Shown here piece by piece: positions 15,822-25,154 of a stretch of 29,661 nt of DNA. Position numbers and translations under genes: made by a program. The notes below the pieces were generated by a model, which did not search any database, had not been told where the DNA came from, and saw only the letters and a program-made list of their open reading frames with translations. Each line of letters opens with the position of its first letter. Position 1 is the stretch's first letter. Source of the stretch: Gallionella sp. UBA4737 (GTDB taxonomy: Bacteria; Pseudomonadota; Gammaproteobacteria; Burkholderiales; Gallionellaceae); NCBI GenBank assembly GCA_002403995.1, contig DHIV01000087.1, positions 1 to 29,661 of the forward strand, written 5' to 3'.

Positions 15822-16679
15822 TCAAGCACAGCTGAATAAAATGCGATGTGTCAGTGCGGGCAGGCTGCTGCGCAGGCTGGCCTGATAGGATGGATTCACA
15901 TCCGCGACCACCACGCCCGAACCGCGCGGCAAACGATCCAATACGCGTCCCCACGGATCGACGATCATGCTGTTGCCGTGCGTCTCGCGCCCGTTGACAT
16001 GATAGCCCCCCTGGGCTGCGGCGATCACATAAGCCAGATTCTCGATCGCGCGCGCGCGCACCAGCACTTCCCAGTGCATCTTGCCGGTGGTTTCGGTGAA
16101 TGCCGAGGGCAGCACAATGATGTCAACATCCTTCATCGAGCGGAACAGCTCGGGAAAGCGCAGGTCATAGCATATTGCCAGACCGATACGCCCGAACGGG
16201 CTGTTTATCACCACCACTTGTTTGCCCGGCTGTATGGTTTTTGCTTCGTGATAATTTTCGTTGCCGAGTTCCAGGTTGAACAAATGGATCTTGTCATAGC
16301 GCGCCACCTGCTCACCGTGTTCATCGAACACCAGGCAAGTATTCATGACCTTGTCCGGAGAGCTGGCCGCCAGCGGGATCGAGCCTCCCACCAGCCAGAC
16401 CTTGTATTTGCGGGCGGTTTCGCTGAGGAAAGATTGGATCGGCCCTTGCCCGGGCTGCTCGCGCACTTTGACCTTGTCCTGATCGGTCATGCCCATGATG
16501 GCGAAAAATTCCGGCAACACCACTAGGCGCGCGCCTTGTTCGGCTGCTTTGGCGATCAGACGCCGCGCTTCGCTCAAATTACCCGCGACATTCGGACCGG
16601 AAGCCATCTGGATGGCGGCCACCTTGAATGCGTTAACTTGCGCGGCAATGCGTTTCTGTGTGGAATCACCTGCTGACAT
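15822..16679 (-). CDS. Carbon-nitrogen hydrolase (nitrilase family; probable deaminated glutathione amidase)
   Basis: The protein has 285 residues from the ATG at 16679, which has AGGAAG 8 bases upstream; the frame extends to 16865, but that part overlaps yhdP and has no family match. The catalytic triad of the nitrilase superfamily is visible: Glu in VVLPEFFA, Lys in RYDKIHLFNLE, and Cys in GLAICYDLRFPELFR. The Nit1/NitB-like pattern (CYDLRFPELFR, and later VRARAIENLAYVIAAAQGG) favours hydrolysis of deaminated glutathione, a metabolite-repair step, in the cytoplasm. A different omega-amidase is possible. It sits 10 bases after yhdP and 16 bases before tldD, so the three are probably one transcript. 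Confidence 0.92.
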   Translation of the reverse strand: MSAGDSTQKRIAAQVNAFKVAAIQMASGPNVAGNLSEARRLIAKAAEQGARLVVLPEFFAIMGMTDQDKVKVREQPGQGPIQSFLSETARKYKVWLVGGSIPLAASSPDKVMNTCLVFDEHGEQVARYDKIHLFNLELGNENYHEAKTIQPGKQVVVINSPFGRIGLAICYDLRFPELFRSMKDVDIIVLPSAFTETTGKMHWEVLVRARAIENLAYVIAAAQGGYHVNGRETHGNSMIVDPWGRVLDRLPRGSGVVVADVNPSYQASLRSSLPALTHRILFSCA

Positions 16680-16689
16680 AATTTTCTTC

Positions 16690-19600
16690 CTATTCGCTCG
16701 GGTTACTTTGTTTTGGTTGCGACGCGCCCCGGCCAACCCTGACCACGCTGGGATCGCTCCATGTACCGCTGACATTGTATTCAAATGACACCAACTTATC
16801 GAGCGGATCGCCCAATACTTTGTTGGCAATGAGCGAACCGATGCCCACCGCCGGGTTGACGGCAAACAAACCGATCAACGAGACAGTATCTCCCAAAGTG
16901 GGCAAGACCTTCACTCGCAGATCTTGCGTTTCATGATTCAAATCCACGCTGCCTTTCATGGTCACTTTGGCAGACGACCCATAGATGCGGAAATCCTGAC
17001 TCTCGATTACCCCGTTTTTTATTGTGGCATTGCCGTTGATGTTGTCGAACTGGAAGCCCGCACTGAACACATCGGTAAAACCGAGGGCGACATGTTTAGG
17101 CAGATCCTGCAGGCTGAGCACGCTGAGCAATTTGCCGGCACCCGGATCCATTTTCAGGAACTGCCCCTTGCCGGTATCCAGCTTGAGCGTGCCGTTCAGG
17201 GTTGCATAACTGAATTCGTCCGGCGAGCCTGCCCATGACAAATTAGCCACCAGCCTGCCACTTCCGCCCTTGACGGTATTGGGATAGCCGGAGCGCCCCA
17301 GTATCTTGCCCGCATCGCTGATATCCAGCACCAGATTGACCTGTGATCGCAACTGCCCTTCCGCTTCGCTCCAGACTCCATCGCCCGCCAGATTCCCGTC
17401 CGGGTTGGTGATGTTCAGACGACGCAGTTGCCAATCCGTGCCGGCCGGATTTCCAACCAGTTCAAAGTGACCGATCTGTTTGCCTTTTAGTTGCAGATTC
17501 TCAATCGAGATATCCAGTGCGGGCACATCGCCGGGATGCATTTGCGAGTTAGGCGTCTTGACAATGTTTTCGATTTTGCCCGGCAGTGCTAGTTGATCGG
17601 GTTCAATGGCCTGCGAGGATTGTTCTTCATTCATCCCTTGCAGATTGCTCAAATGCGCGCGGAACAGGCTGCCCGCTTCATATCCGTGCGGCTCCCATAC
17701 CACTTCGCCGTTCAGCGCGTTGCTGGACAGTTGCGCCACCAATCCGTCGCCGCGTCTGGAGGCATCGATATGCAATGCACTGACACTCTGTCCATAGCCG
17801 GTTAGTTTTTCGATATTCAGATTTACTCCTGCGATCGGCAATGCCTGACCAGCTTTCCCCGCACCGCCTGTCAAACCCTCCCAGCCTTGCAGCGACAACG
17901 CCGGTAGATTGCCGGCCAACCACACGCCATTCCTGACCCGTGATAATTTCTGCGCTCTTTTAAATTCCGGAGACTCGCCCTGGGCACCAAAACTGATCAT
18001 GCCGCGCTTGATGACCATCGCACCACTTTCGCGGCGGCGCTCCAGTCGAGCGTTAAGCAGATTACCCAGTTGAACGGAAATCACATCCTGCCCCTTGGCA
18101 ACAGAGCCTTCTTTGCTCTGAACGGGCCGCTTCGACAGGCTCAGGACAGGGTTTCTTTCCACGCGCAAGGTCATCACCTCGTCGGCGCGTTTGGAAAACG
18201 GTTGCGGCAAACTCGAACTGACTCCCCGCAAATCGGAATTGATGATGATCCGTGCGGATTTTTTTACCACTCGGACATCGGCATCCCAAGCCGTGCTGCC
18301 ATGCAAATAATCCAGCAGCGGATGTGGCTCGTTCTTGCGCAGAATATCGACGTTGCTGCGCCCTTTAAGTGTGGCGTGCACAGCGCCTCCTTCGATGGTC
18401 TGCACATTGATGCTGGCCGGCCCGCCCAATATTTCTGCAGATACGTCGCTGGCCTGCATACCTGCCTCAGTGAAAGACAAAGTCCCGCGAGTGTTGCGCA
18501 GCAACGGCACTCCTTCGCCCAATGCGATATTATTATCCTGGACTTTGATCGTGCCAGACACCTCAACCGGTTTATCGCCCTTCAGCGGAATGCGCGCAAA
18601 CAGATTCAGGTGCCCGTTGCCGCTGGCACTGATGCCGTCGGTGAAGCCGTCCAGGTAACCGCGCACCGGACTCTTCTGCACGAACTCCAAAAATGCATTG
18701 CTCGCGCCCGCAGCTTCACCCTTGATTTCCAGCGACAAGTCCTTGCTCATCATATCCGGCAAAGCGACCGTGACGTTGCGTAAACGCGTGTCAAGTATGG
18801 TCGCGGATGGAGAATCCACCTCCAGCCTGTTACCGCGTATCAAAAACTCACCGCTGATGTTTTCGATGCGCGGCCAATTTTGAGCGAATTCCATCACCGC
18901 ACCCCGCGCATGCCCGCCGATTTCTAACAGCACGTTCTTGGTTCCGTCCAGGGGGAAATCGCTCAGATTACCCTTGATACGGATGCGAAAATCTTCGGTG
19001 CTCCCCGCCAGCAGCGCGCCAGCCAGCCAGTCATTACCTTCCTTGTCAAGCGCGACCAGTGGTGTATAACGGGCGGCGCGCCTGATATTGCCACGCGTCA
19101 ATTTGCCGGTCATATCCAGCACGCCCAATGTGCCGGCCTGAGTCCGATAACTGCCAAACAAATTGCCGGCCAGATCGTCGTTGGCCACTGCGATGTTATC
19201 GACATTTATCGACAATTCCCGGCCTTTGCGCTGCCAACCGCCTTGACTGGTCAAGGTAGTGAATGACAAAGGTTCCCGCATCACGCCCGGTGCATCAACA
19301 GCCAACCCGCGAGAGTTGACGCTGAACCTGCCACTTGCATCGCTGCCATCCAAATCCGCAGTCAAACCGGAAAAACCGGGCATTTTGCCGACCTGATTTA
19401 CAGCAAGACTATCAAAATGTCCCTTGAGTCTGTAATTGTCAGGCTGTTGGGGTGGGCCTTGCCATTGCGCATCCAGATTGGACACCTTCCCCCTCGGTTC
19501 ATATGCATCCAGACGTGCACGCAGTTCTGGTTCCATCGGCAAGAATTTTGCCAAGCTGGCAAGACTTTCCAGTTGCAACATATTTGCTCGTATTTCACCG

Positions 19601-20661
19601 CTGGCATGCTGTCTATCGTTTGAATTTACGGTGCGAAAGTAAAAATCGGTGGGTTGAAATTCGAGCCCGTTTTGCAATCGCATCGCCAAATGCCTGGTGG
19701 AAACTTCGAATCCGCCGGCTACTTCTTGCCATGCCGCGCGCCCGTGCACTTCGAGCATCGCCATTTCAGGCACATCTTCGGCAAGTTTGGTGACCACATC
19801 CCTCAAGTCCAGATCAGCAGTGATCTGTGTCACCCTGCCGTTTTTGACACCCAGCCAACCGCGCAACGCACCGCGCCCCCGGCTGAACTGGCTGGGCAGG
19901 TCAAGCCAAGGCCGCCAGGCAGTCACATCGGTGTAATCAAGCTGAGTAAATAGCTGTCCGTGCCATGTTCCCAGGTTATCAAAACTATCTCCGTAAAATT
20001 CACCGCGCACATCGAGCGGGGTCGCCAGTTCGCTTGGCGGTATCGCACGAAGGGCGAACCGGTGTTGACTGAACAACCTGTCAACGCGCAAATTGACATG
20101 CTGCAACACCAGCGGCGGTGCATCGCGCTGCTCGTCGACCCAAACGATAAGTGCATTGCGCACCACCATGTTCGACTGACGCAGCACCCAATCGGCAAAA
20201 TTGTTATTGTGGCCTTGTTTGGAAAGCACCAGATTGCCGATAAAAAATTTTCCTTGCGCATCCCTGCGTATCAGCAGCTCCGGTCTATCGATTTCCAGGC
20301 TGGCCAGCCGAAGTTCGGCAGTAAACAGCGATAACCACGATAAGCTGCCATCAATGTGCTGCAGCACCAATACAGGTTGCCGCTGCTCATCCAGTATGCG
20401 CACATCGGTAAAATTCAGGTGCGGCAGAAAACCCTGCCAATCTCCCTGTATCCTGCCGATGGTGACCTGATTTCCTATCGCGACTGACAAAGAAGACGTG
20501 ATCCTGTCATGATATTGCTCGATATCCGGCAATAGCCAATAGCGCAGCGCCATAATGGCAAATGCGATCAGCACAGCCGCAACTGCCAACACAACGATGG
20601 CAAATCGCGTCAGCCAATTCAAACTGTGCCAGAACAAACGGACAAGGAAAGCGTTCAACAT
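16690..20661 (-). CDS. yhdP: YhdP family AsmA-like envelope lipid-transport protein
   Basis: The protein has 1323 residues from the ATG at 20661 (MLNAFLVRLF); a TTG at 20688 would add nine. One N-terminal membrane helix (about residues 18-42) is followed by a long periplasmic beta-rich region with IGRIQGDWQGFLPHL near the start, typical of DUF3971/AsmA-like proteins. The C-terminus has LRVKVLPTLGDTVSLIGLFAVNPAVGIG and DPLDKLVSFEYNVSGTW, characteristic of YhdP. In E. coli, YhdP works with TamB and YdbH in phospholipid transport to the outer membrane. Around residues 835-852 the protein contains NPVLSLSKRP, the translation of a REP-like intergenic repeat; the stretch looks inserted. The gene is divergent from glnE. 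Confidence 0.93.
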   Translation of the reverse strand: MLNAFLVRLFWHSLNWLTRFAIVVLAVAAVLIAFAIMALRYWLLPDIEQYHDRITSSLSVAIGNQVTIGRIQGDWQGFLPHLNFTDVRILDEQRQPVLVLQHIDGSLSWLSLFTAELRLASLEIDRPELLIRRDAQGKFFIGNLVLSKQGHNNNFADWVLRQSNMVVRNALIVWVDEQRDAPPLVLQHVNLRVDRLFSQHRFALRAIPPSELATPLDVRGEFYGDSFDNLGTWHGQLFTQLDYTDVTAWRPWLDLPSQFSRGRGALRGWLGVKNGRVTQITADLDLRDVVTKLAEDVPEMAMLEVHGRAAWQEVAGGFEVSTRHLAMRLQNGLEFQPTDFYFRTVNSNDRQHASGEIRANMLQLESLASLAKFLPMEPELRARLDAYEPRGKVSNLDAQWQGPPQQPDNYRLKGHFDSLAVNQVGKMPGFSGLTADLDGSDASGRFSVNSRGLAVDAPGVMREPLSFTTLTSQGGWQRKGRELSINVDNIAVANDDLAGNLFGSYRTQAGTLGVLDMTGKLTRGNIRRAARYTPLVALDKEGNDWLAGALLAGSTEDFRIRIKGNLSDFPLDGTKNVLLEIGGHARGAVMEFAQNWPRIENISGEFLIRGNRLEVDSPSATILDTRLRNVTVALPDMMSKDLSLEIKGEAAGASNAFLEFVQKSPVRGYLDGFTDGISASGNGHLNLFARIPLKGDKPVEVSGTIKVQDNNIALGEGVPLLRNTRGTLSFTEAGMQASDVSAEILGGPASINVQTIEGGAVHATLKGRSNVDILRKNEPHPLLDYLHGSTAWDADVRVVKKSARIIINSDLRGVSSSLPQPFSKRADEVMTLRVERNPVLSLSKRPVQSKEGSVAKGQDVISVQLGNLLNARLERRRESGAMVIKRGMISFGAQGESPEFKRAQKLSRVRNGVWLAGNLPALSLQGWEGLTGGAGKAGQALPIAGVNLNIEKLTGYGQSVSALHIDASRRGDGLVAQLSSNALNGEVVWEPHGYEAGSLFRAHLSNLQGMNEEQSSQAIEPDQLALPGKIENIVKTPNSQMHPGDVPALDISIENLQLKGKQIGHFELVGNPAGTDWQLRRLNITNPDGNLAGDGVWSEAEGQLRSQVNLVLDISDAGKILGRSGYPNTVKGGSGRLVANLSWAGSPDEFSYATLNGTLKLDTGKGQFLKMDPGAGKLLSVLSLQDLPKHVALGFTDVFSAGFQFDNINGNATIKNGVIESQDFRIYGSSAKVTMKGSVDLNHETQDLRVKVLPTLGDTVSLIGLFAVNPAVGIGSLIANKVLGDPLDKLVSFEYNVSGTWSDPSVVRVGRGASQPKQSNPSE
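18121..18154. repeat. REP-like core inserted in frame in yhdP
   Basis: The segment containing cttcgacaggctcaggacag is the well-known proteobacterial intergenic repeat core. It is the same type as that in the 919-1034 element. Here it lies inside the yhdP coding sequence and is read as NPVLSLSKRP without breaking the frame. Confidence 0.7.
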
Positions 20662-20714
20662 TGAATAACCGAATGCCTCAAGACGCAAATTCGCGGGAAT
20701 TAGTGCCTAAAATT

Positions 20715-20720
20715 TATAAT
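20715..20720 (+). promoter_or_regulatory. Possible -10 element for glnE
   Basis: A perfect TATAAT lies 34 bases before the glnE ATG in the short divergent region with yhdP. No recognisable -35 is found 16-18 bases upstream, so this is tentative. Confidence 0.3.
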
Positions 20721-20754
20721 TGGAAGACAATGCGTATTCTAACTTAAGGAGCTT

Positions 20755-23685
20755 ATGAATACCGTAATCTCACCTCATGCAACCTTTGACGACTTGCTGC
20801 AAAAGACGTTGTATTGCAGCCGCTATGCCAAGCGGGTGTTGGAGACAGACCACCACCTCCTGAAATGGTTGCAAGAAAACTACTCCTCAGCCTGCAGGCG
20901 TGAGGAAATGCAGGTTTTATTGCAGGAATCCGGGCTGGATCTGGCAGATGAAACCGGATTGGCGCAAGCCGTGCGCATGCTGCGCAAGCAAGTGATGGTC
21001 AGGCTTATTCTTCGCGATCTGAATGGTCTGGCCGGCTTGGACGAAATCATGCAGACCATGACCGCGTTGGCAGAAGTGTGCATGCAACGCGCTCAAACCT
21101 GTCTGATGCTGGCGCTGCATGCCCAATTCGGCAGCCCGCGGGGTGAAACAAGCGCTACAGCACAGGAATTGCTGGTCATCGCCATGGGTAAACTGGGCGG
21201 CGGCGAGTTGAATGTCTCATCCGATATCGATTTGATTTTTGTATATCCTGAGGACGGCGAAACGGATGGACCGCACAACCCCCGCATAACACCCTCCGGG
21301 TGCAAGAACCTCTGCGAGGCAAAGCCAGGCAATCCGTTACCAGCCGAAGGCTGGACGGAATTGCCACAGGAGGGCGCCGCAGGGTACCCAACGACTGCGC
21401 CGTTACCCTCGCGCAGCCCCCGCAAGGAGGACGCCGCAGGGTGCCCAACGGCTGCGCCGTTACCCTCGCGCAGACTGAGCAACCATGATTTCTTTACCAG
21501 ATTGGGTCGCCGCCTGATCAGTATCGTTAATGAACTCACCGCGGACGGCTATGTGTTCCGTGTGGATATGCGGCTGCGCCCCTACGGTGACAGCGGCCCG
21601 CTGGTGATGAGCTTTGCCGCACTGGAAGAGTACCTGGTCAGCCAGGGCCGTGAATGGGAACGTTACGCATGGATCAAGGCGCGGGTCATTGCTCCGTTGG
21701 ACAGCCCGCACACCGCCGAGCTGATGCATCTGGTGCAGCCATTCGTTTACCGCAAATATCTTGATTTTGGCGCAATCGACTCGATGCGCAAATTGCATGC
21801 GCAGATCCGTCAGGAAGTGCAACGCCGCGACCGGTTCAATGACATCAAACTCGGTCCGGGCGGCATACGCGAGATCGAATTCACCGCACAGGTATTCCAG
21901 CTGATACGCGGCGGAAGCGATGCCAGGCTGCGCATCCGTCCCACCCGGGACGTATTGCGGCAACTTGGCGAAAATGCTCAACTGCCCGCGCAGGCGGTTG
22001 CCGCGCTGGATGCGGCTTACGTGTTTTTGCGCAACTTGGAACACCGCCTGCAATACCTGGATGACAATCAAACCCAGGAATTACCGGAGAAAGCCCAGGA
22101 CCAGGAAATCATCGCGATTGCGATGGGTTATGCGGATTTTGCTGCCCTGCTCAAGGAACTGGATGGCCATCGCGCGCTGGTCAGCCAGCAATTCGAGCAG
22201 ATCTTCGGATCGCAGCAGGCGGAACAAGATGATGCGCAATTGTGGCGCGATGGGATCACCGCCGAAGAATTGAAAAAATATCTGGAAAAACTGGGTTATC
22301 ACGACTCGCAGGAAAGCGCACAACACCTGCTGCAATTGCGCGCCGGCAACCGCTACCGGCAACTGCCCGAGATGAGCAGGCAACGGCTGGACAGACTGAT
22401 CCCGCAATTCATCACCTTATGCGCGCAGCATGGCGATCCCGATGCAACACTGTCAAGATTGCTGGCCTTGCTGGAAGGCGTCAGCCGGCGCGCTTCCTAT
22501 CTCGCCTTTTTGGCCGAATATCCGCAGGCCATGCAGCGATTGACCAGGCTGGTCGCCGCCAGCAGTTGGGCGAGTGAATATCTGACCCTGCATCCTGCTT
22601 TGCTCGACGAATTGCTGGATGCGCGAGAGATATATCAGCCCCCGCAGTGGCAGCAACTCGACCAAGACTTGCAGACCCGCCTGGATGACTGTGCTGAAGA
22701 TGCAGAACGGCAACTGGATGTGTTGCGACTTGCACAGCAGGAACAAACCTTTCATTTGCTGGCTATGGATTTGCAAGGCATGTTGCCACTGGAAACCCTC
22801 AGCGATCACTTGAGTGATCTGGCCAATCTGATGTTGCGCCATGTGCTGAAGTTGAGTTGGATGACTGTACGCAAGCGGCATCGCGATGACCCGAAATTTG
22901 CCATTGTCTCGTATGGCAAACTGGGCGGTAAAGAGCTGGGCTACGCTTCTGATCTGGATCTGATCTTTCTTTATGACGACGATCATCCCGATGCTCAGGA
23001 AAACTATGCAAGACTGGCACAGCGCATCAACACCATGCTCGGCAGCTATACCTCATCGGGACGTTTATATGAAACCGATTTGCGCCTGCGCCCGAATGGC
23101 GCAAGCGGATTGCTGGTGAGCTCGATTGCGGCATTTTCTGAGTACCAACAAAACGAGGCATGGGTTTGGGAACATCAGGCTTTGACACGCGCCCGCTTCA
23201 GCGCAGGTGATGCGCAGATCGGCACAGCTTTCGAGCAAATTCGCCGGCAAGTGCTTTGCCAAACGCGCGAACTGGCGACGTTGCGCAAGGAGATTCTGGC
23301 AATGCGCCAAAAGATGCACGACGGCCACCCCAATGACAGCGACCTGTTCGACATCAAGCATGACAATGGCGGCATGGTGGATATCGAATTCATGGTGCAA
23401 TACCTCGTGCTGGCCTACGCCCATCAATACCCGCAATTGACTGCCAACATCGGTAACCTGGCGCTGCTCAAACTGGCAGGCGAATTCGGCCTCATCCCTG
23501 CCGATATTGCCGAGCAAACCCGCACGCTATATCGCACCTTGCGCCAGACACAACATAAAATGAGACTCAACAACCTGTCGCCATGCCGGGTCGAACAAGG
23601 CGTAATCGACATCGCCCCATGCAGGGAATTATGGGGAAGGTTGTTCGGGGATGTCCAGGGGAAGAACGGCGCGATATCTTCCTGA
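20755..23685 (+). CDS. glnE: Glutamine synthetase adenylyltransferase/adenylyl-removase with in-frame repeat insertion
   Basis: This 976-residue bifunctional enzyme adenylylates and deadenylylates glutamine synthetase in response to PII and glutamine. Two nucleotidyltransferase domains are visible. The N-terminal (removase) one has MGKLGGGELNVSSDIDLIF and later VDMRLRPYGDSGPL. The C-terminal (transferase) one has YGKLGGKELGYASDLDLIF and LRLRPNGASGLLV. About 66 codons (21274-21471) between the DID strand and SNHDFFTRLGRR have no counterpart in the family and are made of hairpin repeats; without them the protein would be about 910 residues, the normal size. ATG at 20755 follows GGAG by 4 bases. 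The 3' end overlaps the adenylate cyclase gene tail to tail by 57 bases. Confidence 0.96.
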   Translation: MNTVISPHATFDDLLQKTLYCSRYAKRVLETDHHLLKWLQENYSSACRREEMQVLLQESGLDLADETGLAQAVRMLRKQVMVRLILRDLNGLAGLDEIMQTMTALAEVCMQRAQTCLMLALHAQFGSPRGETSATAQELLVIAMGKLGGGELNVSSDIDLIFVYPEDGETDGPHNPRITPSGCKNLCEAKPGNPLPAEGWTELPQEGAAGYPTTAPLPSRSPRKEDAAGCPTAAPLPSRRLSNHDFFTRLGRRLISIVNELTADGYVFRVDMRLRPYGDSGPLVMSFAALEEYLVSQGREWERYAWIKARVIAPLDSPHTAELMHLVQPFVYRKYLDFGAIDSMRKLHAQIRQEVQRRDRFNDIKLGPGGIREIEFTAQVFQLIRGGSDARLRIRPTRDVLRQLGENAQLPAQAVAALDAAYVFLRNLEHRLQYLDDNQTQELPEKAQDQEIIAIAMGYADFAALLKELDGHRALVSQQFEQIFGSQQAEQDDAQLWRDGITAEELKKYLEKLGYHDSQESAQHLLQLRAGNRYRQLPEMSRQRLDRLIPQFITLCAQHGDPDATLSRLLALLEGVSRRASYLAFLAEYPQAMQRLTRLVAASSWASEYLTLHPALLDELLDAREIYQPPQWQQLDQDLQTRLDDCAEDAERQLDVLRLAQQEQTFHLLAMDLQGMLPLETLSDHLSDLANLMLRHVLKLSWMTVRKRHRDDPKFAIVSYGKLGGKELGYASDLDLIFLYDDDHPDAQENYARLAQRINTMLGSYTSSGRLYETDLRLRPNGASGLLVSSIAAFSEYQQNEAWVWEHQALTRARFSAGDAQIGTAFEQIRRQVLCQTRELATLRKEILAMRQKMHDGHPNDSDLFDIKHDNGGMVDIEFMVQYLVLAYAHQYPQLTANIGNLALLKLAGEFGLIPADIAEQTRTLYRTLRQTQHKMRLNNLSPCRVEQGVIDIAPCRELWGRLFGDVQGKNGAISS
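21274..21471. repeat. Composite hairpin repeat cassette inside glnE
   Basis: This is a roughly 198-bp (66-codon) insert. It starts with a strong hairpin at 21328-21365 (ggcaa...ttgcc outer stem, ccagcc/ggctgg inner stem, gaa loop). It continues with two direct copies of a 49-bp unit at 21368-21416 and 21425-21473, period 57 bp, differing at 3 of 49 positions. Each unit is itself palindromic (agggta...taccct, acg...cgt). The period is a multiple of three, so the protein shows a 19-residue repeat (AAGxPTxAPLPSR). Confidence 0.85.
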
Positions 23686-25029
23686 TGCAGATATATTGAG
23701 CCGGCTCATGGCATCACCGCTCAATCGCGCGGTGAGGCGATACATGACCATCTCGCCTTTGCCTTTGACGGTAATAGTGGCGGGCGGCTCGAATGCGTAG
23801 TGATGCCGGATGCGATTGTAGGTGACCTTGTCCACCTGGATTATCCCTTCAATGGCCTCATCGGTAAGGCGGCTGGCAACGTTCACCGTGTCTCCCCACA
23901 AATCATAGATGAAGCGTTTGGTGCCTATCACCCCGGCAACCACAGGCCCGGTGGCTATCCCGCTGTGAATATCCAGCTTGAATCTGGCCAGGTCAGGATG
24001 TTCGGTGACAAAATCACGCATCTCCAAAGCCAGGTCGGCAATATCGCTGGTGTAATTTGAATTGTCGCGATTCAACCCGCCGACCGCCATATAGGCATCA
24101 CCAATGGTCTTGATCTTTTCCACGCCGTGTTTTTCACACAATTGATCGAAACCGGAGAATATGGTATTCAGCAAGCCGACCATTTGCTCCGGGGAGAGCG
24201 ACTCGGTCAGTTGCGTGAAATTCACCAGGTCTGCAAACATCACCGTCACATCCGCATGGCCATCCGCAATCAAACCTTGATGATTCTTCAATCTTTGCGC
24301 AATATTGCTTGGCAGCACGTTCAGCAACACGCGTTCGGATTTCTTCTGTTCTTCAGCCAGTAGTTGATGCTGTTGATCGAGTTGATCATTGATCTTGTCC
24401 ATCTCCACAACAAAGTAGCGCACCAAAAAATAAATGATGGAGGACATGGCGGCAAAGTTGAGTGCGAAAAAGAAACCGATAGTTTTCATCGCCACCCCGT
24501 TTTCATTCCCGGAACCCAGATAGTAATCAAAGCCTCCTGATACCACCGTCATTATCATGTAAGCGATGAACCAGGGAATGGAATCGCGCCAGCCCGAAAC
24601 CACCAGCGCGCCGATAGGCGCGAGCAAAGCCCACAACATCACACCGCTGGCAGTAACGGAACTGCCTATGCTCCATTGCATGATGAACGGGACGAACAGG
24701 AACAAACTTAGTTGAACGAAGCGGAATATTCCGAAATTCCTGGTTTTCAAATAGTGCACCAGCGAAGCAACCGAAATCACCTGGTAAAACAACGGGACAG
24801 TGGTTGAGTAATGCAGCCCCATTATCCAATATATGGCCAGCCACAACACTACCGCCAGATTCATGAAGGCGCAGGCAAAGATCAACAAGTCCTTGTGCAG
24901 TTTGTCTTCTTGGGAGTTGGGCGTTGCTTCCCTGGCTTTCGGAACCTTTTGCATTTTTATGATCTTCATCAAGTGCTGTCTGTTGGGAATTAAGCCATTA
25001 TGATACAGATATGCATATGTTCTAATCAT
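23629..25029 (-). CDS. Membrane class III adenylate cyclase
   Basis: The protein has 466 residues from the ATG at 25029; ATGs at 24969 and nearby are alternatives and no start has a good ribosome binding site. Six hydrophobic segments (about residues 45-205) are followed by a Gln/Glu-rich coiled-coil linker and a class III cyclase domain (about 255-445). Metal-binding aspartates lie in VMFADLVNFT and TIGDAYM. Purine-specifying Lys is in EKIKTIGD and Asp in IYDLWGD, the pair typical of ATP users rather than guanylate cyclases. Transition-state residues are in NVASR. It should make cAMP at the inner membrane. The architecture resembles CyaA-type cyclases with an uncharacterised six-helix sensor. 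The 3' end overlaps glnE on the opposite strand by 57 bases. Confidence 0.92.
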   Translation of the reverse strand: MIRTYAYLYHNGLIPNRQHLMKIIKMQKVPKAREATPNSQEDKLHKDLLIFACAFMNLAVVLWLAIYWIMGLHYSTTVPLFYQVISVASLVHYLKTRNFGIFRFVQLSLFLFVPFIMQWSIGSSVTASGVMLWALLAPIGALVVSGWRDSIPWFIAYMIMTVVSGGFDYYLGSGNENGVAMKTIGFFFALNFAAMSSIIYFLVRYFVVEMDKINDQLDQQHQLLAEEQKKSERVLLNVLPSNIAQRLKNHQGLIADGHADVTVMFADLVNFTQLTESLSPEQMVGLLNTIFSGFDQLCEKHGVEKIKTIGDAYMAVGGLNRDNSNYTSDIADLALEMRDFVTEHPDLARFKLDIHSGIATGPVVAGVIGTKRFIYDLWGDTVNVASRLTDEAIEGIIQVDKVTYNRIRHHYAFEPPATITVKGKGEMVMYRLTARLSGDAMSRLNISASGRYRAVLPLDIPEQPSP

Positions 25030-25087
25030 ACCTGAATTATCGACGCAGGAAACAAGTCATACGTGCCAGGTAATTTATCCATGCTTC

Positions 25088-25116
25088 TTCATAAGTTATC
25101 CGGAAAAGGCTAAAAT
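25088..25116 (+). promoter_or_regulatory. Candidate sigma-70 promoter of ilvE
   Basis: TTCATA (25088-25093) and TAAAAT (25111-25116) are separated by 17 bases, about 39 bases before the ilvE start. Both hexamers are imperfect. No attenuator-like leader peptide is seen. Confidence 0.4.
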
Positions 25117-25154
25117 CAACGTTTCGTTACTGACCAATTAGAAGGAATCCCATT

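Noticed and set aside
21368..21473. Tandem repeats as a possible CRISPR array
   Set aside because: There are only two copies with an 8-base gap, no spacers, and they lie inside glnE in frame.
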